Below the pieces are notes generated by a model, which was given only the letters and a program-made list of their open reading frames with translations, had not been told where the DNA came from and did not search any database. DNA of 64,000 nucleotides, taken from contig CM034244.1 of NCBI GenBank assembly GCA_019916065.1, forward strand, positions 31,093,933 through 31,157,932, in the 5' to 3' direction. The stretch comes from Vitellaria paradoxa. Its lineage: Eukaryota; Streptophyta; Magnoliopsida; Ericales; Sapotaceae. A program made the position numbers and the translations under genes. Positions 34,133 to 47,000 of this stretch are shown in pieces; position 1 is the stretch's first letter; each line of letters begins with the position of its first letter.

Positions 34133-35684
34133 TCAATGCATGAAAGGAAGGCCAAATAGAGAGAATTAAATACGATCACTTGCAGGAATACTTAGAACAC
34201 TAAACTTTGCTTAATTGTTCAAGCTCGAATTGGATTAAAAGTTTCTAAAATTGAAATATAATTTTAAGAGTGAAAGTTATACTATTAATTATTGGATTCT
34301 TATAAAACTCATTCAATGATTAAAATTCAAATATTCAAATGCTAAAAAATGTAACTTTAACTACTAAAGCTTCGTTTGGTAATATTTTTGTTTTTTGTTT
34401 TTCTGTTTATATTTTCAAAATTTTGTAAACTAAAAACAGAAACATGTTTGTTAAATCTGTTTACGTTTTTTTGTTTCCAAAAAAATGAAAAGTTAAAAAA
34501 AAAACATAAATAGAAAAAGAGTATTTTCACTCTATTTTTTCTATTATAAACATTTTGTCAATTTTAATATTTTTTCCATTTTTATTACATTATATTAAAA
34601 TAAATTATTTTATTCAAATATTTTATTAAACCAAAATTATTTTTAGTAAATAATATAATTAAATTAATTAATTAATTAATTAATTTGTAATATATAATAT
34701 AATTTATTACTAATAAATAATTAAATTAAATTAGTTAATTTAATTAATAGGAAATATATATTGTTAAATTATTTTTAATAAATAATAAAATAAAATATAT
34801 TAATTTAATTTAATTTAATTTTAATAATTAATTTAAAATAATTAATTTAACTAATATTAAATATATTTTATTAAATTATTTTTAATAAATATCATAATTA
34901 AATTAAATTAATAATTTAATTAATTTATTCAATATGAATTATTTTGTATTAAATTATTTTTAATAAATATCATAATTAAATTATTTAAATTATTATGAAA
35001 TATATTTTATTCAATTATTTTCAGTAAATAATATAATTAAATTATAATTAATATATTTTATATTTACTAGATTAAATGATATAATACTTATATTTTATTC
35101 AATTGTTTTTAATAAATAATATAATTTAATTAAGTTAATATAAAATATATTTATTAAATTTAGTTAATTTTTAAAAAACTAATAAAATTAAATATTTTAT
35201 GAAAATAGAAAATTAGTAATTGTAAACAAAATTGTATTTCTAAACACAGTTTCAGTTTTAATTTAAAAAAAAAACGACAACAAAAAATAGAAAACATAAA
35301 TATATAAACGTAAACAGAAAAACGACGGCATTACCAAACGGCCTCTAAATATTGCGTTTTAACTTTAGAATTCTCTCATTTGCTAAAATTTCAAGGAAAA
35401 TTAAAGAAATGGAGGAAGCTCAAGCTATGCCAGCTTGGTGACATCATGATGGACGACTATTAAATTAAAATTTAATAATTCAATTGTATTAATAAATTTT
35501 TAATAAAAAAAACATAAATATATCTTGACCACTAAATTTAAATTCAAAGGTTACCAAATCTAAAATAGAAGTGTAATGGTAGAACCTCCATTCCATTGGA
35601 TTTTTCTTACGGTAATTGTACTATTAATGTAATAATCAATTGACTTAACTATATAACTTGTTAATGATTTAGAGAAGAAAGGGT

Positions 35685-35930
35685 TGAATAAGGGAAAACT
35701 GCAACCACTATAGTACTCCAAAATAACGTCATTTCGATCATTTTTCATTTAAAATGATACTGTTCCACTTTAATTTTATATTCGAATATGAATTTGATAT
35801 ATTCGAATATCATATTTGAATATAAATTAATGTGTTAGAATATAAAATTATATTATTTTAAGTGAAAAATAGTCGGACCGGTGTCATTTTAAATACTGCA
35901 AAGACTGTAATTATCCCTACTACAGCCCCG
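35685..35930. repeat. Inverted-repeat element, family M, copy 2
   Basis: This is the A2 counterpart of 1763-2047. The left arm has 'gcaaccactatagtactcca' and 'tcatttttcatttaaaatga'. The right arm has 'gtgaaaaatag' and 'ctactacagcccc'. The centre has ATTCGAATAT words. Confidence 0.6.
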
Positions 35931-38900
35931 AGTTGACAATCTAGTGCGAGTGATATAACCCCCATGATTATATGGAAATAATTGATTGCTTAAATATGTA
36001 TATGCACTTACACATATGAACCAATAAGAAAAAAAAAAAAAAAAGAAAAATCATTATAAGCACCGAAGAAACGTCATAGTTCGAGAATCTTTCACATGTA
36101 TCGAATTCTATATGCTTCAAAAAATTAATGTATTTATCTTCAAAATTGGTCCCCCGTCGCTCGGTACCTATGAATTTTAGTTATAATTGAAGCAAATTAC
36201 TTACGGACAATTTATATTTTTATATTAAAATTAATATTTAAAGTAATCATGATGATATAATAAAATTTGTATGAGTAATTTTAAAATTACTCAACATTAT
36301 GATAACTTAGACAGTGACTGTCGTTGTCCACGTGTGGGCAAAGAAAGTCCAATTAAGACAGTGGGGCAAAGTATTAAAGGAGATTTTGTACAACTTAAAA
36401 ATAATTAGAAGTTTAAGTGTGATTTTCAAGTGAGTGGAGAAGAGAGAGTGAGGCAAACTATCAGAGGAAATTTTGTCCAACTTAAAAATAATTAGAAGTT
36501 TAAGTGTAATTTCCAAGTGAGCGGAGAGGACGCCTTGATTTACTACTTGAGTTCGCCCATGCCACCACAAGACACGGTAACGAACGCACATGAATGATCA
36601 AGATTAACACTAATTTAATAGTAAACTGTTGGGTGGTATTGGGTTTTCCTCATCCCCACTTATATATTGATCACTGACTTCTTTCACAATCGATGTGAGA
36701 ATCCTAACAATCTCTTTCTTCACACAACCAATGTGAGAACTTCAACAATCTTCTCCTTCATATATCATGTCTTGGGTTGGAAAAAACGACAACCCATTTC
36801 TCCCAATGAACGGAGATTGATGGTATGCCTACGTAACCCTGTTCCTCTCGGTGAGTTGAGATTGATGGTACATTTGAACTTTGATACTAGTTTGTTATGT
36901 GGTCTTACACCTCTCTTATTCCTAAAAGTTAACTCGTAGGGTGAAAATTTTCCTCATACTTATTTATTAACCACAACCTCCTTTCATAATTAATGTGAGA
37001 ATCCCAACAGTTTCTCTTTTCACACATTAGGTTTTGGACTCCCTTGCACAACCAATGTGGCAACCCCCGAGATTGATGGTATACTTGAACTCTGATACTA
37101 GTTTGTTGAATGGTCTTACACCTCTCTCATTCCTAAAAATTAGCTCGTAATTAAGGTGAAAATTTCCCTCATACTTATATATTAATCACAACCCCTTCCA
37201 TAATTAATGTGAGAATCCCAACATTCTCTTCCTTCACACATCAGGTTTTGGACTCCCTTCCGCAACCAATGTCACAACTCTTACATAAATGTTATTGTTT
37301 AAAGTACTCACAGTAGGTGTGCCATTAAAAATATATATTGTGATAAAAGTTAAATTATTTTGCAACAAGTTCTTATTTGTTAACTGATCATACTTATAAT
37401 TCATCACTAAAAATATATTAATTATAAAATTATTAATTAGTAATGAAGTATATATGGTTCATGATTAAAGCCATTATTTAGTGATAAAATAAAATAATTT
37501 TTTTGTCGCAAAATACTTCTAATTCAAGTATAATGTGACAAATATGTGACAAATTACATTACCAAAAATATGATTATAATAAACTTTTACATTATAATTA
37601 ATTTTTCATCCCAAAAACTCTAATAATGTAATAGCATATAGGCCAATAAAAATTAAAAGAAAAAAAGAAATACTACATGCAATTGATTCTATATTACTCT
37701 ACTAAAAAATTAATCACATGAAAGATGAAAATTAAAAAAAAAAATTCATGGTTGCTTTGCTATTTAAGAAATTTGACAATTCATAATAATATGAAATTAA
37801 CTTTGAATTACTTGTAAAAAAAAAAAAATAACACATTCGGAAGCTCCGCTTTAATAGAATCCTATTCTATCATTTTTCGTTTAAGATTTAATGAACTAAA
37901 GAGATATATACGAGTATAAGTATACATGAGATGAGATTATGAGAGATGTAATTATAAAAAATAAAAAATAAATAAAAAGTGGAGTTACTAAAAAGTGAAA
38001 AGTGGAAGACTTTAGTTTCATAATAATAAATGAAAAGGGAGGGTAATTATGATAGTTAAGGTGTTTTGTATTAATTGTCTACCATTAATTACAAGACTAG
38101 TTTTGTAACTTTGTAAAGTAAAAAAATTACAAAGAATGGGAGAAGCTTTTGAAGGAGTATAAATATCACCACTTTTTTTTTTTTTTTCTTTTCAATAATA
38201 CTGTCAAAAATGAGTAAGCGTACTCACATCCTTGCGAGATAGAAAAATAAGGTCAGAAATGAAAATAAAAGGAATGAAAACCTTCATGTCAGTTCTCCTA
38301 ATACATATATATTTTGGCAGAGGACAGTGTTGAAAAAACAGATGATAAATTCAGAAAAATTGAAAACAGACTGGGGGGGTGTTGCACTGCTTTTTTTTTT
38401 TTTTTTTAACTTAAGATGCATTTAGAGTAACAAAAAGTAAGATAATTTGTCGATTCGTAATTCGTGTAACGAGATAAATTTTAGATAATTTTAGAAATTT
38501 TTAAAGTTTTCAGCGTTTTACATTACGGTAGAATTAATTCACCTTTATCCGGATGAGGTTGGAGTACAAATTAAGTCACAATTTATCTTTAGGATGCAAT
38601 GTATATAGTTCAATGTTTGATTGTGTTTATTGCAGAATAATACCAAATCACTAAGCAGTCATAAGACAACAAAGTCATCAGCATTGGAAAAGAATTTCTA
38701 GAATAATCAGTTCTCAAAATAAATCGGAGAAAAATCAGAAATGAAATTTTCTTATTGGACTTGGTAATTTAGAGATGCAATAAAGTCTGCTTGGAACAGA
38801 TATAAAAATTAGAATATGACTGTTGATTAATAATCATATTAGTAGTTGAATAACTACCGTAATAGTTAATCCCGGTTTAGTTTAGAATTTAAAATTTAAA

Positions 38901-39937
38901 GAGTTTTTTTTTTTTTTTTAAATATCCATCAAACTATCTCTCTCTTTTTTATATATATATTTTGTACTCAAATTATTAAATGCACATATTACATCCTTAG
39001 ACTATCTAATTCTCTTTTATTTGGTCCGAACACTAACTCCATTCATTAGAGTTGATAAAAAAATTATCATGTGTGGGCTGGGTCATGTGACCTTTTTCAC
39101 CCCGCTCCAGGAGTATAATGGCCAATTCATATCTATTCCTCCCATTTGACACAAAAGGTGTATGTTTTTAAATATAAATTATTAAAATGTATTTTTATTA
39201 AATATAATTTTATGAATTTATTTTAAATTTTAAATATATGTTTCAAATAGAATCCTTTGTTTTAATGTATATTTTTTTTAATATAATTTTATAAATTTAA
39301 AATTATAATTTATATTCATAATTTTAAATATATCTTTTAAATTCTAATAAAATTTAACTCTTTAAATAAACAAAAATAAAACATATTCAAAATTTATAGA
39401 TGCGCATAAACACTGCATGTGTTTTACATGTATTATAGAATTTCTCAAATTAATTTAAAAGAATAAGATATGCCCAATAGTATTTAAACTCGACTATTAA
39501 TACCTCTTTTTATTATTTTAAAAATATTTAACTCATTTAAATTTAAACAATTTATACTTACTTTCCTAAATATTTAGTTAATTGCAAATAATTATCAACA
39601 TTTGAAATTGACAATTACACATCTCCTTATTTTAAAATATCGTCAAAATTAAATATTCAAACAGTTGACATTAAATATAATGTAGAGTGATAGTAAAAAA
39701 AAAAATTAACATAATATTTTTTAAACTCGATTGAGACCTTCAAAAATCAATTAAAAAAAAGAAATAAAAAAACAAACAAACGATTTGAGTATGACTCAAA
39801 AGAAGAAGGAGAGAGAGAGAGGGAGAGAGAGAGAGAGAGAGGAGGAATGTCTGCTTTTTAACTAAAATAGAAACAGTGAAATGAACACGATGATTTGTTG
39901 ACTTTGGTTTTCGTAAAAAAAAAATGAAAATGATGAT

Positions 39938-40189
39938 ATGGCACCAAAGAAAAAGAGATTTACTATAAACAAATCAAGATACATATGGTTGTACAACAAA
40001 TTTGTTCAGGACTCCAGACAAAAATGTCAAGAGATTGAGATTATCTCAACAAATAAAAACTTCGGTCCTATACTTTTAAAAGTCGACCGATACATATATA
40101 TAAATTATCATTACATACTATATATATATATATATATATATTTTAATGAATCGGAAGGTTCCAAATCAACTTGTATGCATTATAACTAA
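39938..40189 (+). other. Small open frame of doubtful coding value
   Basis: This 83-residue frame begins MAPKKKRFTINKSRYIWLYN. The corresponding A1 sequence (about 6066-6230) keeps the first ~25 residues but meets an early stop. The C-terminal third is TA-repeat translation (YIYIYIYF). The conservation is explained by the duplication itself, so I do not call it a gene. Confidence 0.15.
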
Positions 40190-40329
40190 TTTTCAAGATA
40201 TCTGTAATTACCGATCGAGTAAATCTTCAAACAAAACGCCCCGAAGAGAATCCAACCGGTGATTATTTTGAGAGTAAACTAATATTTTATATCTTATTTA
40301 TTTTAGTCGATATGTTCTGTAACTTTGTG

Positions 40330-43300
40330 TCAGTAACGCATACTCTTCGACTTCAGAAGCTTACTGGCATTTGGAGCAGCAGCATTCTCATTTACCACAA
40401 TGACCACATAGGGCTGACAATCAGTCTTGGTAACCAGCTCCGACGAACCACAACGATTGGCCGCTGATTTCGTGAAACGCGCGAGAGACGCGAGCTCGTG
40501 AACCGAATCGGCGATTTTCTCTACACAAATCACGACATCACTTAGCAACGAAGCCACCGTGGCAATTGGGATGACGTCGACGAGGTTGCTGTCTTCCCAC
40601 AAGCCCGATTTAAGCAAGAATTGGAGTCTCTTGGCAGCGGTTTTTGAGTTTGCGACGTGGGGGTCGGCTGAGCTTGGGTGAGCCATCGTCTTGATGGCTA
40701 GCGATAGTTCTTTCAGAGCTTTTCCAGATTCCAAACTCATCTTTGTGCATACCTCCTTGAATTTTTCTTGGGTTTCTGGCCGTTCCTGCACCAACGCCAA
40801 GTGCATGCTTGGGTGAGTAAAAATTAAGGTGATAAGTGACTGAACCGAAAATTCAAGATTTGTCTGTGTTAAACAAAGAATTTAGGGATAAAGTGACTCG
40901 AATTATTAAAATTTAATTTGAGTAAAAAGTTTAAAGATAAAGTGAGTTGAGTTACAAAAAATTTAAGTAAATTAAATTTGAAAACAAAAATATTCTTTAA
41001 ACTAAAATTAAAATTTTTTGAGTTAGACCCGAGTTAAAATTCAGAACAGTTCAAATGTACGTCTACCCAGTTCACTCAATCGCTGCCAAAGTTTTAAATG
41101 AAGATAACAATTGTGAATGTCATTTATAGAGAGTGACTTTCTAGAATATTGGTTTAGACATGCAAGCTTTAAAATATGGATGAGCTCAACATACATGTAG
41201 TGCATGGATGCGTGGAATATACATGCACAAGAAACAGTTGCCGGTGCAACTTTTAGGAGGTGATATAAAGTGGGTATATTATTATTATAGTATAGCTCTA
41301 TTTGGAATAATAAAAAAATTTTAAAAATAATAAAAAATATTAAAATATTTTAAAAATTATTTAATTGTTATCCCATTACATGAATTACGAAATCACAACT
41401 TATTTTATTTTATATTATTTTATCTTACTTTTTGTTATTCTAAATGCACCTTATATATTGAGAAAGGATGTTAGGATAGTGGAGATATAATATATGTATG
41501 TATCATACTCGTATCTTAGGATTAAGGTAGCCATTAAGAGCTTCAATCCGGTAAGCACATTGTCGCACTAGGGTTCCAATTTGCAGGTATTGTCTCCACG
41601 GATGACGATACATGAACTGGCCATGACCTGGCTCCCATCTTGCAAAATTTGCCTGCAAATGAAAGAATTGGACATAATAGGACTTAAGAACCGTCAAAAA
41701 AAATTATGAAATTTTTATGTGAGAGAGAGAGAGAGAGAGATTTGCTCACCAAGGTTTCCTCGGTATTTTTTGAATTGAGAACACTTTTATAAGCTTGGAG
41801 AAATGACTTATCATCTTGGATTTCTATCTTGGATGTATTAAAGTATTCCTCGCCAAATCCTGCAAATTTTCCTTCCGTAGTAAGTTTCAAGAGGCTAACA
41901 ATTAACATGAAATAAAAGCTAGGGACAGCTTAGACCGTCGAAAAATGAAATGGAGAGGCTGATATTGCACGCCATATCAGATCAGCGACAACCAGAGATA
42001 TTAGATTAAAATTTAATAGTTTAAATATATTCTTTTAATTTTTATATAGTCAAATAGTCCAATTATTTTAATAAAAAATTAGGTTAATATCATGCGTTAT
42101 ATCAAGTCAATAACAATTGAATTTTAAGTCATTAAATTAAAATTTAATAATTCAAATATATTCGTATAGAGCTCGGCTGGTTGTTTAAAAAAAAAAAAAG
42201 ACCACCTCCAAAAGAGATGTCCATCGATTCATGGTCATTGCCAACATAGATGAACGATGGACACTATCCCTTATCTATTTGTACAAGAATATTCTTAGAG
42301 CATCGAATTTTGATCTTTCTCACCTTGATCGACGGTACAGATGCATTAATCTTGATCGGGTGGCTAATGCTGGGTAATCTTATTACAATATTGGTGACAG
42401 GTACGTACCTACTAAAAAGTTGGCAAGCCTGTCGATATTGAGAGAGACTAGATTGTGAAGGTCTTCACCGGCCCAGACGGGGTGAACAAAAATGGACACA
42501 ATCACACAGACGGATGCACCAATGAGGACCGTCGATAGCCTCTTGTTGGCCATCTCCAAGATCTCGTCTTGTTGTAGACCAGACACCGATACCATACTGA
42601 ACGTCAAGATGAAAATCAACAAGGCGTAATCGTATCTGGCCTTGACTTTGGGAAAGAACCGTATAAATGTTGTTGTTGCAGCTGCACAGCCACACGCCAT
42701 AATTAAACTTAAGCATATATATATATATATATATATATATGCATAAATACGTAAAACAAAAGTAACCAACATATTCCAAGGATACAAACTTTTTGCAAGT
42801 AAAACCTACGCGGAGCTGAAGTCATGCCCAACTTCAGTAACATGAAGTCGTTATAAAACTGAGTCATCCCTTTTAATTCTAATCAGTTCGTATCAGAATA
42901 CACCTTGTTAATATTCAGATTTTCGCATCTGGATACACAGAGTCATATCCAAATTTACGGATTAAAAAGAACAATATTATTTTGGTTGTGTTCGATTTAC
43001 TAAAAATCGTCAAAAAATTCTAAATATCTCTAAAAGTTATTTACTTTTTATTAATTACGAGATTACAAATTATTTCACTTTATTTCATTTCATATTAATT
43101 TTTATTACTCCAAACGCATTTTTTTGCAATGGCTCCAGGATGTTAAAGATGAGCCTAACTTCATCTCCTCCTTTTTAATAAAAACTAGCAGCTCATAGAT
43201 ATTAATTTGAGTATTAATTAATTTATTTGCCTTGCTGGAAAACAAACAATCCAATGTGACTTCAGGGTGTTGAAGTTGAGCCTAACTTCAGCCCCTCCTT

Positions 43301-43945
43301 TTTAGTAAAAACAAGCGGCTGAGCTCATAGAGATTATTTTGCGTATTAATTAACTTATTTACCTTGCAGGAAAACAAACAATCCAATGATGATGGGCTCT
43401 CCTATCTTGCCAGCAGTATTAGCCAGGTGATGAGCTCCAACACCTAGAGCACCAGCTAGCAGTGTTGCCAATCCTCTATTCAACCCTTTACCGAGTGTTG
43501 CACCTGAAAACCAAAATGTACACAAAATTGACTTTAAATTGATCAAAAAATCTTTTTTTTTTTTAACCTTATCTTGAATTTATTAGTGAATAATTAATTA
43601 ATAAGACAATTGTAGAGATGTATTATTATTATTTTTTTTTCTGATAAACTTACCGACAGAGAATTCAAATACAACCACCACAGTCATTACAGCCCACATG
43701 GCAGAGATACCAAAACTCTTGTAAAAAGGCTGAAAATAGTAGGACAAGGAAATCAAGGTAAGAGATAGCCCCACTTTGAGTGAATGGATCACTCTTCTTG
43801 GGTCGTCTTGTCTAACTTTTTTGGTATTCCTAGCAACCTCAACCACTTTTGCCACTAGCTTCTCTTGCAGCTGAGCCTTGAACCAGCACAGAATGCGTTT
43901 GAATAGACATGGTTCTTGGAAACTATCAGCTGACCCTCTTTCCAT
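40330..43945 (-). CDS. ALMT: Aluminium-activated malate transporter family protein (ALMT), six exons, 471 aa
   Basis: Exons on the minus strand are 43654-43945, 43363-43503, 42409-42681, 41750-41859, 41509-41652 and 40330-40785. All introns are GT-AG and phases agree, giving 1416 nt with the stop. The protein has the ALMT signature: [20 protein letters not shown] then two membrane spans, [20 protein letters not shown] (about residues 82-101), [47 protein letters not shown], and the cytosolic WEPGHGQF box (about 278-285) followed by [10 protein letters not shown] and [14 protein letters not shown]. ALMTs are anion channels of the plasma membrane or tonoplast that carry malate. This one resembles the AtALMT2/7/8/10 group, though function within the family cannot be told from sequence. 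Introns 2 and 5 carry repeat insertions. Confidence 0.93.
40830..41060. repeat. Dispersed repeat in ALMT intron 5 (related to 49205-49600)
   Basis: Words such as 'aaaaagtttaaagataaagt', 'gagttgagttacaaaaaat' and 'ttcactcaatcgctgcc' recur at 49205-49600 ('aaaaagtttaaaggtaaagt', 'gggttgagttacaaaaattt'). The copy sits near the 3' end of the 723-bp intron. No ends or target duplication could be fixed. Confidence 0.5.
42975..43118 (-). repeat. ~150-bp dispersed element in ALMT intron 2
   Basis: The copy is in the minus orientation ('aagttatttactttttatta', 'tttattactccaaacgcatt'). Other copies, by the shared word 'aaaaagtgaataactttt' or its complement, are at about 4566-4710, 14215-14295 plus 22386-22445 (split), 22907-23045, 38405-38525, 41288-41455 (ALMT intron 5) and 45482-45755. 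The family looks like a small MITE with weak inverted ends. Confidence 0.55.
43138..43391. repeat. ~127-bp tandem duplication covering the exon 2 / intron 2 junction of ALMT
   Basis: The left copy (43138-43260) and right copy (43264-43391) share 'gagcctaacttca', 'ctcctttttaataaaaacta' versus 'ctcctttttagtaaaaacaa', 'gtattaattaa' and 'ggaaaacaaacaatccaatg'. The right copy includes the last ~30 bases of exon 2 and its GT donor. The left copy, wholly inside the intron, carries a decayed exon end with a GC donor at 43229-43230. Confidence 0.8.
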
Positions 43946-44083
43946 AGCTGAAGGAGAAGTTGAAAACTAAAATGAAATGAAATGTTTGGTAACTGAGACA
44001 AAGAAGAGTGCTTGAGGGGAGAGAGAGAGGAGGCCGGGTGTGGAGATGTTGGCCTGATAGATATATGTTCTGGGGCAGACTCT

Positions 44084-44092
44084 TAATTTATA
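44084..44092 (-). promoter_or_regulatory. Probable TATA box of the ALMT gene
   Basis: TATAAATTA on the minus strand lies about 140 bp upstream of the ALMT start codon at 43945, a usual plant distance allowing for a 5' leader of about 100 bases. Between them is a GA-rich leader (44010-44035). No other TATA-like word of this quality is as close. Confidence 0.5.
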
Positions 44093-44099
44093 GGAACAA

Positions 44100-47000
44100 A
44101 AAGCATATGGCTGGCCACAAAAAAATAAATAAATAAATAAATAAAATAAAACAAAACAAAATAAATAAAGAAATAAAAGTACTAGACATGTACTTGCGAG
44201 GAAAGTTCATTGAAAGAAAGTTGCTGTCTTTAGAGTGGGTCAACTAAGCTTCTCAAATTTCCCATATATCTTAACTATTATTACCGTCAATGTAAATTAA
44301 TTTGTCTTGAGCTTCATTACTTATAGGGTAATTTCTTTTTTAATGAATTTTGACGCAGCGAAATATTTGACGAGATATCATTATTATTAAGTGCAACATA
44401 TTGTTCTTGAATTTAAAAGAATTAAATAAGAATACAAAACTATTAGCTAATCAAAATTATATTGAATATATATGAATTAATTAAAATCGCTCACAAGAAG
44501 TTCTATTTAAAAAAAAAAACAAACAAACAATGGAATCCTAATTATTAATAGATTTTTTAAAAGCTTCCTAATCAAATTTTGAAAATAAATCTTATCATAA
44601 TTCCTAATGATTACAAAATAGTTTTTGCCTCAAAATAAAACTCCTATACTAATACTAAATAAACTAATAATATAAACTAATTTAAGATATAATAACAAAA
44701 TAACAAATTCATCCTACATCACATTTTTACCTAAAATTCTATTTTGGTATTTTTTTATTCTTATTTTTTCAACAATTGAGGATATGAGTGAGTTCTTTTA
44801 TTTCTGAAATTTATGCCACTTGAATGTGGAAGCACAAAGCTTTAATGAAAAAAATTATGTACTCTTAATTTGTAAAAAAATCAATAAATATCCTAAGTTA
44901 AGATTTTGAGTAAAAGTAATGAGAACAAAGTGAAATTTTTAGTTAATTAATAATTTAATACCGATGAACATTTGGGTGTGGCATTTCTACCACATCATAC
45001 AAGTGATGGACAGATCATAAAGCATAAAAATTTTGGACTTCTTAGACAAGTAGAATTGGGAAATGCACAATTTTCTCCCAAGGTTATCTACAAGTATAAA
45101 AGTTTAATTTCTATTGATATTGAAGGAAAAACATATATTGTGTTTTATGTACAAAAAAATACATCAGCATATCATCCTTGACTCATAATTATATTATTTA
45201 TAATCTTCTATCTGGACATGTTTATGTGTCGTGGAATTCATATACATATATGTATATATACACATACAGTACTTGGCGTCTCTGGCTACTGTAGAATATG
45301 TTGGTAACTTTGGATGCATGTCATAAACATACAGCTGTCCCACTATTGCTCAAAGATTTAAAAATTCAGTAGTGGCTGCTATATTAGGTCAGGTAGCAAT
45401 TACAATTACCATTCTTGTTGTTTGTTCTCAAGAAGCAGATATATGTATATATATATATATAGCGAAAGTCTAGTATATAGGGTGTGTTTGAAGTAGTAAA
45501 AAATGAGATAAAAGTGAGATAGAGGAAGAGTTTGGAATGACAAAAAGTGAAATAATTTGTATGTTCAAAATTCGTATAGTGAGATAAAAAGTGAATAACT
45601 TTTAAAGATTTTAAGAGATTTTCATAAATTTTTAGTATTTTACATCATGCCAAATAAATTCAAAAGTGAGATAAGTGGTGGATTCGTAATACGTACAATG
45701 AGATAAAAATTTAATAACTTTTAAAAATTTTCAAAACCTTTTAAAAATTTAAAATGGGACCATAACTTTTCTTATTCATAGTTTTACGTATACTTGCACA
45801 CGTTTACCAAGAGGGGGTATTAGAGTATTGCATCAATTTGGAAGGTTTAATTTTATCGTTGTGGTGAGACAGACATGGAGTACATATGAGAGATTGAGAG
45901 AAGAAAGAAATGAACAATACATTAAAGTATTTAACTCAAAATCAATTAATTAAGAATAAAAACTTTTGTTAAAATTTTATAATAATTTGGAAAGAGTTTA
46001 ATTTTATCTATGTAAAAATTGTTAGAATACTCTATATTATGTTATAATATATTATTTATATATACTACCTATATTAGAATTAATATTCTATATTTTTGTA
46101 TTTAGCAAGTAATTAGTTTTATTTTCGTTTGTAGATCATTGTTATATATATCTTTCATTGTAAGTCTATTTAAAAGTCTTTCTTTACCTTTATGATACAT
46201 ATGTCAATATATAAACTTTATATTTTCTCTCTTCAATTTTATTAGTAAGTAAATAGTTTTATTTTGACATATAAATCATTGTTATATATATGAAAGATTT
46301 GTGGAAAGAAAATAAATATCAATATGATAAAGAAAACGATAAAAGGTTTGTGAATAAATTAAAAAGAAATAAGTTACTTGCTTATTTGATGAAGTTATGA
46401 GAAAATTAAAATTTTTATTTTTATATGATTTCTAAAAATATTATGCAAATAAAATTTATTTTAGCTTTTTAAAATATTCTTTTCTTACATAAAATTTATA
46501 AACATAAAAATAAGACCACTTATTGATTTAAATTTGTAATTGTCTTTCACACTTATTAACTTTCCTCACCAATTCTAAATTCAAAATAGAATCACTAATT
46601 TTTTTCTCACCATTTATTTGTAGAAAAAAATAAAACTACTAAAGAAATATCTAACTAAGGAAATTAATAAACATTCAAGTCATCAGACAGATTTATCAAA
46701 TAAAGTATAACTATTTTTTTCTTTTTTGAATACATAATTTGAACTTCATGTAATGACAAATATTTTTAAAAAAAATCTGAAATTAGAAATTTTAATGATG
46801 CTAAGGTAATTCATATGCAAAAAAGAATTTTTTTAAGAAAGTTAGATTGTAATTGCCCACTCACTTATTAAAATATTAAGAAAAAATTGGTAAATTTTCT
46901 CTATATGTATTTTAAAAAAAAATCTATTGCAAAATAAAGATATTTAAAACATTATAATTATGTCTTTGATTGAATTTTTGTATAAGAGTTTTTATGACAT

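Larger units (their letters stand above)
34190..40190. repeat. Segmental duplication copy A2 (partner A1 at 1-6300)
   Basis: A2 is collinear and same-orientation with A1. It contains an AT-rich inverted-repeat element (34371-35346), a family M element (35685-35930), a reduced ~80-bp repeat region (36340-36530) and the final block with 'agatacatatggttgtacaa' (39979-39998). It ends about 140 bp from the stop codon of the ALMT gene. No intact gene is visible inside. Confidence 0.85.

Noticed and set aside
39811..39843. GA repeat as a possible CRISPR-like or regulatory array
   Set aside because: It is a plain microsatellite. CRISPR arrays are not expected in plant nuclear DNA, and no spaced repeats are present.
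42465..42779. Second frame over ALMT exon 3
   Set aside because: A shadow frame. The exon in phase with its neighbours encodes the ALMT motifs.
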